A stretch of 26,947 nt of DNA from Gnetum montanum (GCA_015680685.1 MNCI01025116.1:598140-625086), one strand, 5' to 3'; positions 1 through 10,172 are shown, counted from the first letter of the stretch. Numbers and translations are program-made. Notes: generated by a model not told the origin, from the sequence alone.

Positions 1-430
1 TAAGAAGGGACAACACAATTCCAAGGCCACTGCATCCTCCAACTCAGCACAAGTCCAACACTGTGGTGCACCCTTTTCTTCGAACCCAACGCCTCATGTC
101 ACTTCATCAGGGCCACCAACTAACACTCCAACAACCATAAGGCCCAATGAACACAGTCATGGAAGGCAAACATCCTGATCCTTGTATATCATAGTAGGTC
201 AACTCGTTATTCGGGAACTACATCGTATAAATTGCCTCACTATTCTTACTATAATCAGGTGTGTGAACCCTGATGGGGTAAGTCTAACCAAGTTCCAATA
301 TTTCCAACATGCAAGGATCCTCATCTTTCATTTATTAATCCTTTCCATGCTCAACTATTTAGCTATGGGGGATATCCCCCATTCTAAATCACAAGCATGG
401 TTCATAAATATTTTTCATTTTCTTTGATTT
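1..430 (+). pseudogene. gag-like C-terminal remnant of left element
   Basis: Conceptual translation in several frames gives the same Pro/Gln/His/Ser-rich tail as the minus-strand ORF near 22673-23096. Shared peptides include LTLQQP and LTIIRCVNP, and at DNA level both copies carry the conserved run around 'tatgggggatatcc' (365 here, about 22588-22605 on the other strand). Reading is broken by stops and frameshifts, and the N-terminal part is outside the window. The role is inferred only from position (first ORF after the PBS in the inner copy) and from composition. Confidence 0.55.
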
Positions 431-464
431 TACAACTTTTTGTTTTCCAGTTTTTCATTTTTCA

Positions 465-541
465 ATTTCTTGTTTTATCTTTTTATCTTTTTATCTTTTT
501 GTCTTTTTATCTTTTTGTCTTTTTATCTTTTTATATTTTTT
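465..541 (+). repeat. T-rich microsatellite (TTTTTATC/TTTTTGTC units)
   Basis: About eight imperfect 8-bp units of the type ttttatct or ttttgtct run in tandem. The equivalent place in the inner element (22440-22500) is also simple sequence, rich in CAAAAA on the + strand, so a low-complexity tract after gag is a shared feature of the family. Confidence 0.8.
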
Positions 542-2047
542 ATAAGAATCTCATCTATGAATAAAACACTCATGTGGCTCGTTGGTTGAGGTGTGTTCTA
601 TGTTATCAAGTCTTGAGTGATCAATTATTTGGACAATGAGCCCATTACACCTACTCATCCGTTCTACAAATAAGAGGTTCTGTTCAAGGGTATAATGATA
701 TTCCTGACATTCTTAAAACTTAAAATTAATTTTGTGTTCATTGTACCCAAAATGAAGAAGGATGGACCAAGAGGGAATGATTAGGGTGTGACATCAAGGG
801 GACTTGCAGATTCTCTTTGGTGATGTCTGTGGGAGTTATCATGCAACATGGTTGTACTAAGATCCTTGTAGATCTAATGAGAATGGGAGTAAGAGTAATC
901 AAAAGGCCACTCAAAAATCCAATGCTATTCTAGGGGGTTCCACTAGAAAGACATGCACCCATGCCTGAAGGTTGGTGGCTTTTCTAGATTCAGTATTCAA
1001 AAAAAAGGAGAAAAAAAAAAGAAAAAGAAAAGAAGAAAACAAAGTGCCACAAAACAAAACAAAAAAATCACTCATCCCTTAAACAAAATGCCAAGTGATC
1101 ATACGCCTTGTTGTTTTGGTACTCTCATAGTCGCTCATCATTGGATGAACCAATGCAGTGTCACTGATCAGAGGAATGGACTTGGTCCTGATCTTGGAAT
1201 GACGGGTTAATGATACATTAATCATGCTTTACACGCAGGATTCCCTATGCCCTGGGTCAGTTACCTCATGTCCCAATCTCTACAATCCTTGCTATCCCCA
1301 TCTCATCTCGCTATTCATATAATTGTAACTCGTGTCTTGTGTAGCATAGAATTTTTACCTCATTCCGATGATATTTACATGTGTGTTTTTTGGAATAGTG
1401 TGGATTACGTTTAACCCTTCAAGTGCCCACGAACACTTTTAAGTGTGGTTACACAAAGGTAATATAGGTTGGAACCTGCTTTGGGGAGGACCCACTTGTG
1501 TAATATTTTGTAATTCTCACTCAGGACATAGCTTCCACACATCATTTATTACCCTTAGCCTATTGCCAACAATTTTCTTTCCCTTATTACTATCCCTCTA
1601 CATAATAGCGTTCCTATGTACCACCACATAGCCTTTTTCTCTACCACCGAGGTTTTATTGATCAATTACACCATACCTAATTATTCGTGCCTTCAAAATG
1701 AATTAATTTATCCTAAAACCTTTTAACATGTGCCACATGTTCTTAATTTCCACTTTTAATTCCAAAACAACCTTAAAAATTTGGTTTTTTTTACTCAAGC
1801 CTAAACATCGGTAGGCCACGATATCGCGTACACGATGTATCGTAAGCGATATCGTGTCCCGTTAACCTATAAATAGCGAAGCCCCCCTGCAACACTTAGC
1901 CTCATTTTCACACTTCACATGGGGGAGTTTTCAAATTTCTTCTCTACAACTTGCAATTGTGTGACCCTTGCTTTCATATCCATATCTCGCTCGCTAGTAC
2001 TCCGATTTTAATTTCGTCTAAACTTACTTGAACCCAGAGTGTTCCTT
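542..2047 (+). other. Internal non-coding region of left element
   Basis: No convincing ORF is present; the short frames here are AT-rich and broken. Islands of homology to the inner element (reverse complement of roughly 21240-22400) are visible, for example 'agggtgtgac' at 784 and the purine-rich 'ctttggggaggac' at 1479. An A-rich run lies at 998-1040. A promoter-like block and an internal polypurine motif near the 3' end are listed separately. Confidence 0.6.
1811..1880 (+). promoter_or_regulatory. U3-like promoter block: ATATCG palindromes plus TATA box
   Basis: Two copies of the palindrome-like 'cgatatcg' and related cgat/atcg steps (1818-1855) are followed by 'ctataaatag' (about 1868-1877). 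The same arrangement, ATATCGC palindromes then TATAAATA, is found at the start of this family's LTRs (5332-5380, and 20611-20694 on the minus strand). Here it sits inside the element with no TGATGAG terminus nearby. It could be an internal promoter or a relic of an older LTR. Promoter function is inferred. Confidence 0.4.
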
Positions 2048-2060
2048 TTAGTCGTGGGGG
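2048..2060 (+). other. Internal polypurine-tract-like motif
   Basis: 'ttagtcgtggggg' repeats the core of the true polypurine tract at 5296-5308 (cagtcgtgggggta). The inner element has a matching internal copy, ttagtcatggggg on the minus strand at 21272-21260. A central polypurine tract is one possible role; this is inference. Confidence 0.45.
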
Positions 2061-2354
2061 AGGGACATATGCTGAATAGCACATAAATTTTTTGGAATTT
2101 TTCATCGCCCAAAGAACATAATTAGGGGTAATTAATTATAATAATAAGGATAATTTTTCCAAGAATCATTTCATCCCTAGGAACACCAGGAGACAAAAAA
2201 TTGGAAAACCACCTAAGTAACAAGACTCACTATTATAATCATTTGGGAAACATCACATGGAGATAGAATAAAATTGAATTAGTTAAGGCAAGCAGTAAGG
2301 TATAACTTAGCTTTGGAAACAACCTTACTAATGCTTGGCCCCGTGTGATTGCAG

Positions 2355-5144
2355 ATGGCCCCGAAACGTGGACAATGGGAAGGTTCTGCTCAAGGTGGAA
2401 GAAAATGACCTAGGAGAGGTGGAAGACAAGATCCTGCCGGACAACATACAGAGCAGGAGGAACAATCATTTAGCATTCATCAAGGGGACCCTCCTACTGT
2501 ACAGTTCGGGCAGGCAGAAGGAGGAGCTGCTGCAATGCCTGAACAAAGACAACAACTCACGTTGTCCCAAGATTGTGTTCAGGCTATCCATGAAAGGTCT
2601 ACCTTCGCTGTAATGATTATGGAATTAAACTTTGAATCTTTTGCAAAGTTCACTCCTGAGGCTATTAGGGATCACCTCAAAGAATCTCCCTTATGGCCTA
2701 TCCTCTCTGAAAGTGGTGCCTGGTACCTAGGGGAGATGTACCAATTCTAGCACAACAAAGAACAAGGCACCACTGTCAACATTTGTGGTGTGACAGTCGA
2801 TTTCTCCACATAGGCCATTTCAGAAGTATTAAACCTTTCGAATACAGGGCCCAGGGTTTCTCAGTTGTCTACCCATTCAGACCCCAATGTGCGATGAGTT
2901 TGTTTGGAAAGGACATATGGCAGGGAGAATACATTTGGAGAGTTGACAACGGAAGAGAGGATTTACTTTAAGATTGGAACATATCACCTCTTTCCCATGA
3001 AGGGCTTAAAAAGAATATCAACGTATGTGATAAGAGGATGTGCAGTGTTGATGGGAAAGGTTAATGCTAACTTGCCTCATCTATACTTGACGGAGATCTT
3101 GAGGTGGTTCGAGGAATGAAAGATAGGGAAGATGGCGTTGCCCTTTCCTTGTTTTATCAGGAAGTTGTGCCAATGTGTTGGTATTAGAGGATACACTAAT
3201 GATGTCATCTAAAAAGCCTAGAATGCTTCATATGCTAAATTGTTAAAGTCGCCAACTCCAAGGAAAATCACTGGTGAGACGTTGGGACCATAACAAGAAG
3301 AAGAACAGACAGTTGGACCAACTGCAACTCAACTTGTAGGACCCAGCCAACCTCCAAGTATAGGACCTAGCCAACAATAGGAAGCAGGGCCTAGCAAGGG
3401 CCAAGACCAACCATCGCTGCTGCAAGACTACAGACCGTCGATGAGCCATCTTAGGGCCATCGCTAAGGCTGTTAGTTGGGGAAGTCGTGATGATGCAAAT
3501 CTCTTCCACATCATCGATGATGTCGTACGATCCATGATTTCTTTGGATAGCACAAGGGGTGAAGTGTCCATCCACACAAGAGGAGAGGAAAGTACTTGGT
3601 CACAATAGATCTTGGGAAACATTGCATCTTTTCAAGTGCAATTAGAAACTGGTGAAGGGGCCACGGTGGTGGTCATACAACACCAAGATGCAGCATGAGC
3701 CGCAGAAGTGGTTACAGACCACATCAAAGAATCATTCAATGTACTTGTTGTACCACCGATAGATCTTATAGGAGCATGAGATGCTCAAACTTTGGCTGGA
3801 ACCTCAATGACTCCTGCGGAACATGAGGATGCGCTTGATCAATTGCTACAAATAGGGCAAGTTATGATGTCCCTATTTGACATCCCTCAAGATGTTACAA
3901 TAATTCAATCAGACCTCATTTCCTCTAAGGGGAAGCTAGTCTTGACATAGGTGAGGGCTGAGCATGCTAAAGTAGAAGTCCAAAAATGGTAAGAAAAGCT
4001 CGTGACCCTACAAGCAGCACAGCGGGACCTTTTGCAATTTGTTCCCGCAAACTAGTTGGAAAACTTTAAAACCTGAGCAACTAATAAAGCTACTGACAGA
4101 GAATAAAAAGATGGCTAAAGAAAAAGAGAAGGCTGTTTGGGATGCCTCTGCAACATAGGTGCAAACTCATGCACATATCAAGGCACTTAAGGCCTTATAA
4201 GAAGAGAACAAGCAACTTGTTGCTAAAAACCTTCAGTTAACCATTATGGAGAAGCAAAAGAATGTTCTTGAGAAACACTTTCATCAGTTGCAAGAATAAT
4301 TCATCTGGGTCAACCAAGACATGAGCTGTTTAGCCAGGGAAAACCGAACCCTCTCAATGGAGGAGGTACGCACTATTCGCCAAAAGTCAGCTATCAAGAT
4401 AAGCGCGTGGCAAAACGAGGCTAAATGACATGAAAAGCTAAAGGAGCACTTCCGAGACCAGGTGCAGATGTACAAACAGATCCTGAAGAAGGAGATCCAT
4501 ATGCCCAAGGCCCACATCAATGCTATTAGTGCCCAACACATTGATTGACGGGCCATATTGGACACATATGCCTTTGCCCACCAGGCGGAAGTTAAGAACT
4601 GGGACCTGTAGATCCAAGATCTTATAGAATACATGGAGTTGGCAAACTTGTGATATGCCAACCTTACCATGTTAACAGCAGGGCATCCAAGGATAGAGCT
4701 CGAACAATAGGTAGCTACCACATACATCAAATACGAAACAGAATTTGTAGAACACAAGAAGGTGTTGCAACAACTAGAGGTTGCAAATTCTAAACTTGAG
4801 GTCGTAAAGGCAAGCTACCAAGGTCAAAAAGGTGTTGTAGCAAATTTGGCTCGACGGCTTGCGAATTTCCAAGAATACAGAGACAAAGCCAAAGCCATGA
4901 AGAGGAACGATGGGTATTTATGGCCTGGTGTGTCAAGGCCAATCAAATGTTTCTGCAACTACCTTGCGCATGGGAAGTGTCGACTCCGTCAAACATTGGA
5001 ACATTAGCATGGACGGCACAAAATCCTCGGACCAAAGAGGAGAAACTACAGGCCATACTTCAACGCCATCAAAGCCAAAGACCTGGAGCACAAGACAAAG
5101 GGAAAGCATCAATGGAGGAGCCACTGCCACCAGGAACTACATGA
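2355..5144 (+). pseudogene. Accessory retroelement protein, decayed, coiled-coil C-terminal half
   Basis: An ORF of about 930 codons can be followed from the ATG at 2355 to a TGA at 5144 in one frame to 3119, a second frame to about 4915, then the first again, with more than a dozen in-frame stops. It starts directly after 'tgtgattgcag', a good splice-acceptor match. The N-terminal 350 codons include an FYHNK-like block followed by VNICGVTVDFST and AISEVLNL. That order resembles the plant transposon-protein / ATHILA ORF-1 type domain, though I cannot confirm it without a search. A linker with repeated GPSQ/GPSK follows (about 3335-3410). From about 3940 to 4900 the protein is rich in Gln, Lys, Glu and Leu with heptad-like spacing, a probable long coiled coil. 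The last 75 codons (4920-5144) are uninterrupted. It lies between the internal polypurine motif and the 3' LTR, where some Gypsy elements carry extra ORFs. Confidence 0.6.
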
Positions 5145-5295
5145 GTTCCATAAATTTTGTAGTTGTAGCACATTCTTTGTGTTGTGTCTCAGTTTTTTTT
5201 CATTTCACACTGTGGCATAAACCCATTCTCACCATTCCATAATCCCATACCTATCCACTGTGTAATCACTGTAACTTGAGGACGAGTTTTCATTC
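5145..5295 (+). other. 3' untranslated spacer before polypurine tract
   Basis: Short T-rich sequence between the accessory ORF stop and the polypurine tract, with no ORF. Its end, 'gacgagttttcattcagtcg', aligns with the same place in the inner element (reverse complement of 20701-20735) and in the outer element (26254-26290). Confidence 0.6.
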
Positions 5296-5308
5296 AGTCG
5301 TGGGGGTA
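5296..5308 (+). other. Polypurine tract (plus-strand primer)
   Basis: 'agtcgtgggggta' directly abuts the LTR terminus TGATGAG. The same sequence abuts the inner element's 3' LTR on the minus strand (20701-20713), and a variant ending 'ttgtgggcata' abuts the outer LTR (26254-26264). Position and G-richness support a plus-strand priming role. Confidence 0.75.
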
Positions 5309-6107
5309 TGATGAGTCGCATTTTGGATGACCGCAATATCGCATACGCGATATCGCAACCTGTCTCCTCATCTATAAATAAGAGGTAGACAGATGAGTTA
5401 GTAAGGAGTAAGTAGTTTTTAGAGTTAAGTTTTGATTTCAGTTTCTATGTTTCCTCTCAACCCTTTTCCTCCCAGTGTATGCCCACAGTGTGGTGAATGT
5501 AATTGTACGATATCCTTATTCGAGTGTGACGTACTTGGACACGTACATGACCAGCAATAAAGATCGAGATTACTTCATCATTGCAGCATTCACTTAGTTT
5601 AATTATTTATTTAATTGTTATTTACTGCTTTCCTAGTTAATCTCTTTCACCCTTAAACTCCTATTAAACGTGGAATGAGTACGATTTGATTACGAGCATT
5701 TAAGTGTGACTACTTGGTAATTGAGTAGTGTACCTAGGATCTACGCTTGGTAATCCTAATGGTAGTCGTGCACGAAGTCCAAGATGTGTATGGATAATCA
5801 AGGAACGGATGCTCATCGCACTTAGGCTAGCTTAGATTCTCTCTCACCCCTTCTCTCTTAGCTTAGTTAATATTATCTTCTATTGCCTTCAAGAGTAGCA
5901 CTAGGTTAAAAACCGCATCATACACCTCACTCTGGACTAAACCATACGTGACAAAGCTAATACTAGTCTAGGTGGGAAGACAATGAACTGCAACCTAAGG
6001 CTAACTGTCTAGATGCCACAAATAGTCTGTCTGCGGAGTTCAACCGGATCGCATGTGTAACGCTCGTATTCGTATGGTTGAGTGTAGGGGTACCTCGCTA
6101 CTCATCA
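5309..6107 (+). repeat. 3' LTR of left element (799 bp)
   Basis: It begins TGATGAG and ends CTCATCA, a perfect 7-bp inverted terminal repeat, with TG...CA ends. U3 holds ATATCGC palindromes (5332-5357) and a TATA box (5371-5380). It aligns along most of its length with the LTRs at 19467-20700 and 24337-25583 (reverse complement), including 'gtgtgacgtacttggac' and 'gtaggggtacctc'. It is about 435 bp shorter because it carries one copy of a module that those LTRs carry twice. Confidence 0.9.
5332..5380 (+). promoter_or_regulatory. LTR promoter: ATATCGC palindromes and TATA box
   Basis: 'caatatcgc', 'tacgcgatatcgc' and then 'tctataaata' at 5371-5380, followed by a short self-complementary stretch (agaggtag). 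The block sits 25-70 bp inside the LTR, as expected for a short U3. The palindromic motif could bind a dimeric factor; this is inference. Confidence 0.55.
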
Positions 6108-6130
6108 CTAGTCTAAGAATTTACAACTGA

Positions 6131-6695
6131 AATAATAGATAAAAGTAAGAAATTTTTAAGATACTTTGCATTTATTTTTTCTTGTAATCTATCATTCAAT
6201 TACAAATTCTAAATAGTAGATAATTTTGAAAGCTTCTAATTCATGATATTGGAGGTGAAGTCTTCCAACAGAAACAAAAATAGAAACAAAAGATAAAAGT
6301 AAGAAATTTTTAAGATACTTTGCATTTATTTTTTCTTGTAATCTATCATTCAATTACAAATTCTAAATAGTAGATAATTTTGAAAGCTTCTAATTCATGA
6401 TATTGGAGGTGAAGTCTTCCAACAGAAACAGAAACAATAGATAAAAGTAAGAAATTTTTAAGATACTTTGCATTTATTTTTTCTTGTAATCTATCATTCA
6501 ATTACAAATTCCAAATAGCAGATGATTTTGAAAGCTTCTAATTCGTGATATTGGAGGTGAAGTTTTCCAACAGAAACAGAAACAACAAATAAAAGTAAGA
6601 AATTTTTAAGATACTTTGCATTTATTTTTTCTTGTAATCTATCATTCAATTACAAATTCCAAATAGTAGATAATTTTGAAAGCTTCTAATTCGTT
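6131..6695 (+). repeat. Tandem repeat, four units of 148-154 bp
   Basis: Units begin at about 6137, 6291, 6439 and 6587 (shared start 'ataaaagtaagaaattttt') and are over 95% alike by eye. Only the spacer 'cagaaacaaaaatagaaac' region differs in length. The last unit is truncated at about 6695. There is no ORF. The array starts within about 30 bp of the left element's LTR. Confidence 0.9.
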
Positions 6696-8519
6696 GGTAG
6701 AGCAACCCAATCACATATTATTTTAGAATTAAAAGCCCTCTGTCATGACACCTCTTCTACCGGGAATTTAGAAGATTCAACGTCTTTTGAATAATGTTAT
6801 ATGTGATTTTGTATATTGAAACTTACATCATTCATTAATGGCATTTTGGAAGTAAGGGAAGGCTCCATTATCACACTACGCTTTTTATCAACATAAAGAA
6901 TCATTACATTGATGAAAGCATAAATACTGGACTAACTGACGAGAACCCTCTTCTTGGCTGACAGACGACGCTTATCTGGCTTAGGATTTATACTCTAGTT
7001 TCTCTTCTTGTTCATGTTCTTTAGCCGGTCCACGTTTCCTTCCTTTCTCTAGTTTATGCTAATTTGAGCACTGTTTCAAGGTTTTGTTTGATACTTTTGA
7101 TCTAGCTACGATCAGTCTCTTCTGCCGCTGACTTTGTTCATGTTTGTTTTTGCTTGCTTTCTTTTTGTTCTCATGCTTGTGTGTTGGCCTTCGGCAGCAA
7201 TTTTGATATCCTCTTTCTTCTGATTTAATATACATTTTTGATTTGTATATGATTATATGTAGAACTATGCATCAAAAGAATCCAATTCGTGGAAGCAAAG
7301 AATCTAGGATTGGTGATTCTGAACTTGTTTGGGTACATGTGTCCTAAGAAAGAGTGGGAACGGGTTTGTAGCTATGAACGTGATGGAGAAAATTTAAATA
7401 TATTAGCCTTTTTAAAAAGTTAATTCTCATATATCATAAAAAACATTGTAGAATATAGAGCAAGTACAATGTAAATCTAAAATATTGGTAATGCTTAAAA
7501 ATTGCACAGAAGATTGCAATATCACCATTAAACTGAAGCAAGAAAATTTGCAAAGGTATGGAGGGCATTGAATCCATTTCCTTACTTGAACCATAATGGG
7601 ACCAAACATATAATTTCTACAACAAACAAAATGACAGCAATAAAATGAAACCCTTTTATTACTCAATCCAATCTTTCCGAGAATGAAATTAAGCTTCAAG
7701 CCTCAACCAACTTGATAACTTGATAACTAATAGTCAGCTAATACTTTTGTTCAATGACAACATTATAAGAAAACACAACTTAGCTAAACTAGGCACAGCC
7801 CAGTAACTCACCTAACCTATGATGATCTAAAACCTTTTAGGATACTAGGGAATTGGCACTAGTCATGAAGAAGGGGAAAGTAAAAATAGAGCATCATGAC
7901 GATGCATATGGCCATTCGCCATGTGCTGGTGGGCTTGGTTAGCTCATAAGCAAACAGATTTTGAAAAAAAGTTGGGCAAGCATCCATCAGTCATCATGTT
8001 CATGACCCATGACGATGACCCTGTTTTGTTTTTCCTTTTTTCAGCAGAGATATGAGCGTGATTTCTGTGTGTTTATCCATTAGTACTCCCTTGGTTTTTG
8101 TGGTCTGTGTCATGCCTATGCCATGAATCTTGATTGCTCGCTGGCCACTTAACAATGAAATGAAGTTTCTTGTAAGATTCAGAGCAGAGCAGGAGAAGAG
8201 GGGTAAGATTTTAATGCACAATGCAGACATCAAATAACAAGGCAAGTATAATAAGAGGCAAGGCAAGGCCACCATTTCAATGTATATGTACAGATCTAGA
8301 CAATTTCATTGGAAATTATGAAACAGATTTAATGGGCTTTTGTCCGCTCCTCAACCCAATGCAAATAGTTCATCAAAATTGGGAATAGCTAATCTCCTAC
8401 ACATATATGCAGACCAATATAAGGTTAATGCAGCAAGTGTAAATTGAACCTTTTTAAAACATAAAAAGTTATTGTTACTTGTTGATAAGCTTTATAAACT
8501 TGTTTATGGTTGAACTATC
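6696..8519. other. Gene-free spacer
   Basis: Nothing convincing was found. Frames on the minus strand at 7427-7699 and 8000-8275 are open, but their composition is that of AT-rich non-coding DNA and they match no family I know. Part of 6950-7250 is somewhat richer in C and T. Confidence 0.5.
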
Positions 8520-9400
8520 ATTTGAAATCAAGTATTTTAAGTTAAGTGTTTTGAAAAAAATTTAGATTCTCTAAACTTATATTGATGTAATAGATATAGA
8601 TGGGTAAGAATTTTAATGTGATCGTTGACATAAAAGTAATCAATTAGGTATTCCACCTTAAATGTCTGGAAAAATTTTAGATTCTCTAAACCTTAAAGAT
8701 GTAATATAGATACACACATAATAATTTCAATGTAGCAGTTGGAGTAAAGGTAAGACCAAAACAAGAGACATATGAAAGAATAGTAAACTTAATAATTAAA
8801 CTGTAGTAGTTGGATAATTTGAAATAGAGTATTTTAAGTCAAGTGATTGAAAAAAATTTAGATTCTCTAAACTTATATTGATGTAATAGATATAGACATG
8901 TAAGAATTTTAATGTAATCTTAGGTGGCCTAAAAGTAAGAAAGCAATTAGGTATTCCGATTAAATGTTTGGAAAAATTTTAGATCCTCTAAACCTTAAAG
9001 ATGAACTATAGATAAACACATAATAAATTCAATTCAATGTAGGAGTTGGAGTAAAGATAAGACCAAAACAAAAGACGAGGACATATGAATAAAATAGTAA
9101 ACTTAATAATTAAACTGTAGTAGTTGGATGATTTGAAATTCAGTATTTTAAGTCAAGTGACCAAAAATATTTAGATTCTCTAAACTTATATTGATGTAAT
9201 ACATATAGGATGTAATCGATGACATAAAGTAAGCAATTAAGTATTCCACTTTAAATGTTTGGAAAAATTTTAGCAATATAGATAGACACGTTTTCAGTGT
9301 AACGTAGCAGTTGGAGTAACACGTTTTCAGTAACGGTAAGACCCAAACAAGAGACAAGGACGTAATGAAAGGATAGTAGACTCAATAACTGAGATAATGA
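8520..9400 (+). repeat. Tandem repeat, three diverged units of about 300 bp
   Basis: Units start at about 8520, 8817 and 9131 with 'atttgaaat.nagtatttta'. Each contains two internal echoes of 'aaatttagattctctaaac' or 'aattttagattctctaaacc' about 130 bp apart, then 'gtagcagttggagtaaag' and 'aagaccaaaacaagaga'. The third unit is degraded and ends near 9400. Spacing is 297 and 314 bp. No coding potential. Confidence 0.85.
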
Positions 9401-9457
9401 TGAAAATGATGGCGTATTCCAGTGAGATGATTAAGCGAAGAGTCAGATGGTCTGTTT

Positions 9458-9649
9458 ACCTACTCTTCAATACCTTAAAAGGCAGAGATGGTCTGTTTAC
9501 CCAGTCTTCAATACATTAAAAGGCAGAGAATAGAAAAAAAATCAAAATTCATACCTACTCTTCAATACCTTAAAAGGCAGAGATGGTCTGTTTACCCAGT
9601 CTTCAATACATTAAAAGGCAGAGAATAGAAAAAAAATCAAAATTCATAC
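9458..9649 (+). repeat. Direct duplication of 95 bp
   Basis: Copies run 9458-9552 and 9553-9649 ('acctactcttcaatacctta' to 'caaaattcatac') and are nearly identical. Each contains two smaller near-repeats of 'tcttcaataca/cttaaaaggcagag', so two rounds of duplication are visible. It lies about 0.8 kb upstream of the P450 start codon. Confidence 0.9.
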
Positions 9650-9762
9650 GCACACGGAAAGGCTTGAGTGAACCAACCCTTCTTAATTGTTAATTCTGTT
9701 GGATAAGCATCTTTTGATCTTATCTTCTCGTGAATAACGATAAACGAATCGTATCCATTTCT

Positions 9763-10020
9763 TCAGGTGGCAGCTTCAGAGCCTTCAATGAAACCAAAAC
9801 TTGAACGCAAACGTATGGCCAAATAGAAATCGTTTGTCCACCACTTCAATTTAAAGAACAATGTAGTGTAAAAATCTATTGGAAATAGAGTTGGATTATA
9901 CCCTATTGCTCTCACAAACTGTTTATTCAGGATTGCCAATGGGACCTTCCCACTAAATTTAACGATGTATGAAAGTGAATGATTTGATAACTGTATAATA
10001 TGCAGAACCAACTTTGGCAT
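9763..10020 (-). other. Possible isolated exon or gene fragment, unrecognised
   Basis: An 85-codon minus-strand frame with composition unlike neighbouring frames: balanced residues with paired Trp (KLKWWTNDFYLAIRLRSSFG) and a short Gly/Ser/Ala end. An acceptor-like 'attatacag' (about 9990-9998 on the + strand) would start the exon at LSNHSLSYI, and a natural stop ends it. No partner exons were found on either side, because the P450 gene occupies the sequence upstream. I do not recognise the family. It may be a captured exon, a relic or chance. Confidence 0.25.
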
Positions 10021-10080
10021 TAGTGAATTTCCTTTATTTTAAAAAGGCAAAGATGCGAGTTTTCTGCACGCCATTACCAG

Positions 10081-10172
10081 TGGTTAAACAATCGAGGAGA
10101 CATACAATTAATGGGCAGAAGATCACGTGGTTAAACAATCGAGGAGACACAATTAATGGGCAGAAGATCACG
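10081..10172 (+). repeat. Direct duplication of 45-47 bp in P450 5' region
   Basis: Copies are 10081-10127 and 10128-10172, from 'tggttaaacaatcgaggaga' to 'gcagaagatcacg'. They differ by a 2-bp indel (catacaatta versus cacaatta). Each copy ends in 'gatcacgt'; the first junction reads 'atcacgtgg', creating a CACGTG core (G-box type) at the boundary. Confidence 0.9.

Larger units (their letters stand above)
1..6107 (+). mobile_element. Left LTR retrotransposon, 3' portion, family TGATGAG
   Basis: This is the 3' part of a large LTR element; its 5' LTR lies outside the window. In order it shows a gag-like remnant (1-430), a T-rich and non-coding internal region (430-2330), a decayed accessory ORF (2355-5144), a polypurine tract ending at 5308 and a 3' LTR (5309-6107). 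Stretches at 1-430, about 740-800, 1435-1495 and 2048-2060 match, in reverse complement, the internal region of the element at 19467-25583, so both belong to one family. No protease, RT, RNase H or integrase motif was found, so it is probably non-autonomous or heavily deleted. The five bases after the LTR (ctagt) would be the target duplication, but the partner copy is off the window. Confidence 0.8.

Noticed and set aside
3243-3622. Minus-strand ORFs of 110 and 64 codons
   Set aside because: Both lie opposite the GPSQ linker of the accessory ORF; no family resemblance.
4284-4757. Minus-strand ORF of 157 codons
   Set aside because: It is the complement of the coiled-coil part of the + strand accessory ORF; high Cys/Ser/Trp content is what one expects from reading that strand backwards.
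4933-5010. CCCH-like zinc finger in the + strand (CNYLAHGKC...H)
   Set aside because: It appears only in one frame and lacks one Cys. The frame starting at 4920 runs 75 codons without a stop to a natural end and is the better reading here, so the finger is probably a shadow.
6693-6712. tRNA-like 'ggtagagcaac'
   Set aside because: Only a D-arm-like string; no acceptor stem, anticodon loop or T-arm around it.
7427-8275. Minus-strand ORFs of about 90 codons
   Set aside because: Residue use is that of AT-rich non-coding DNA, with many Cys, Phe, Ile and Leu; no motifs and no exon signals that fit.
8520-9400. CRISPR-like spacing of repeats
   Set aside because: Units are about 300 bp, diverged and lack constant short repeats; plant nuclear context.
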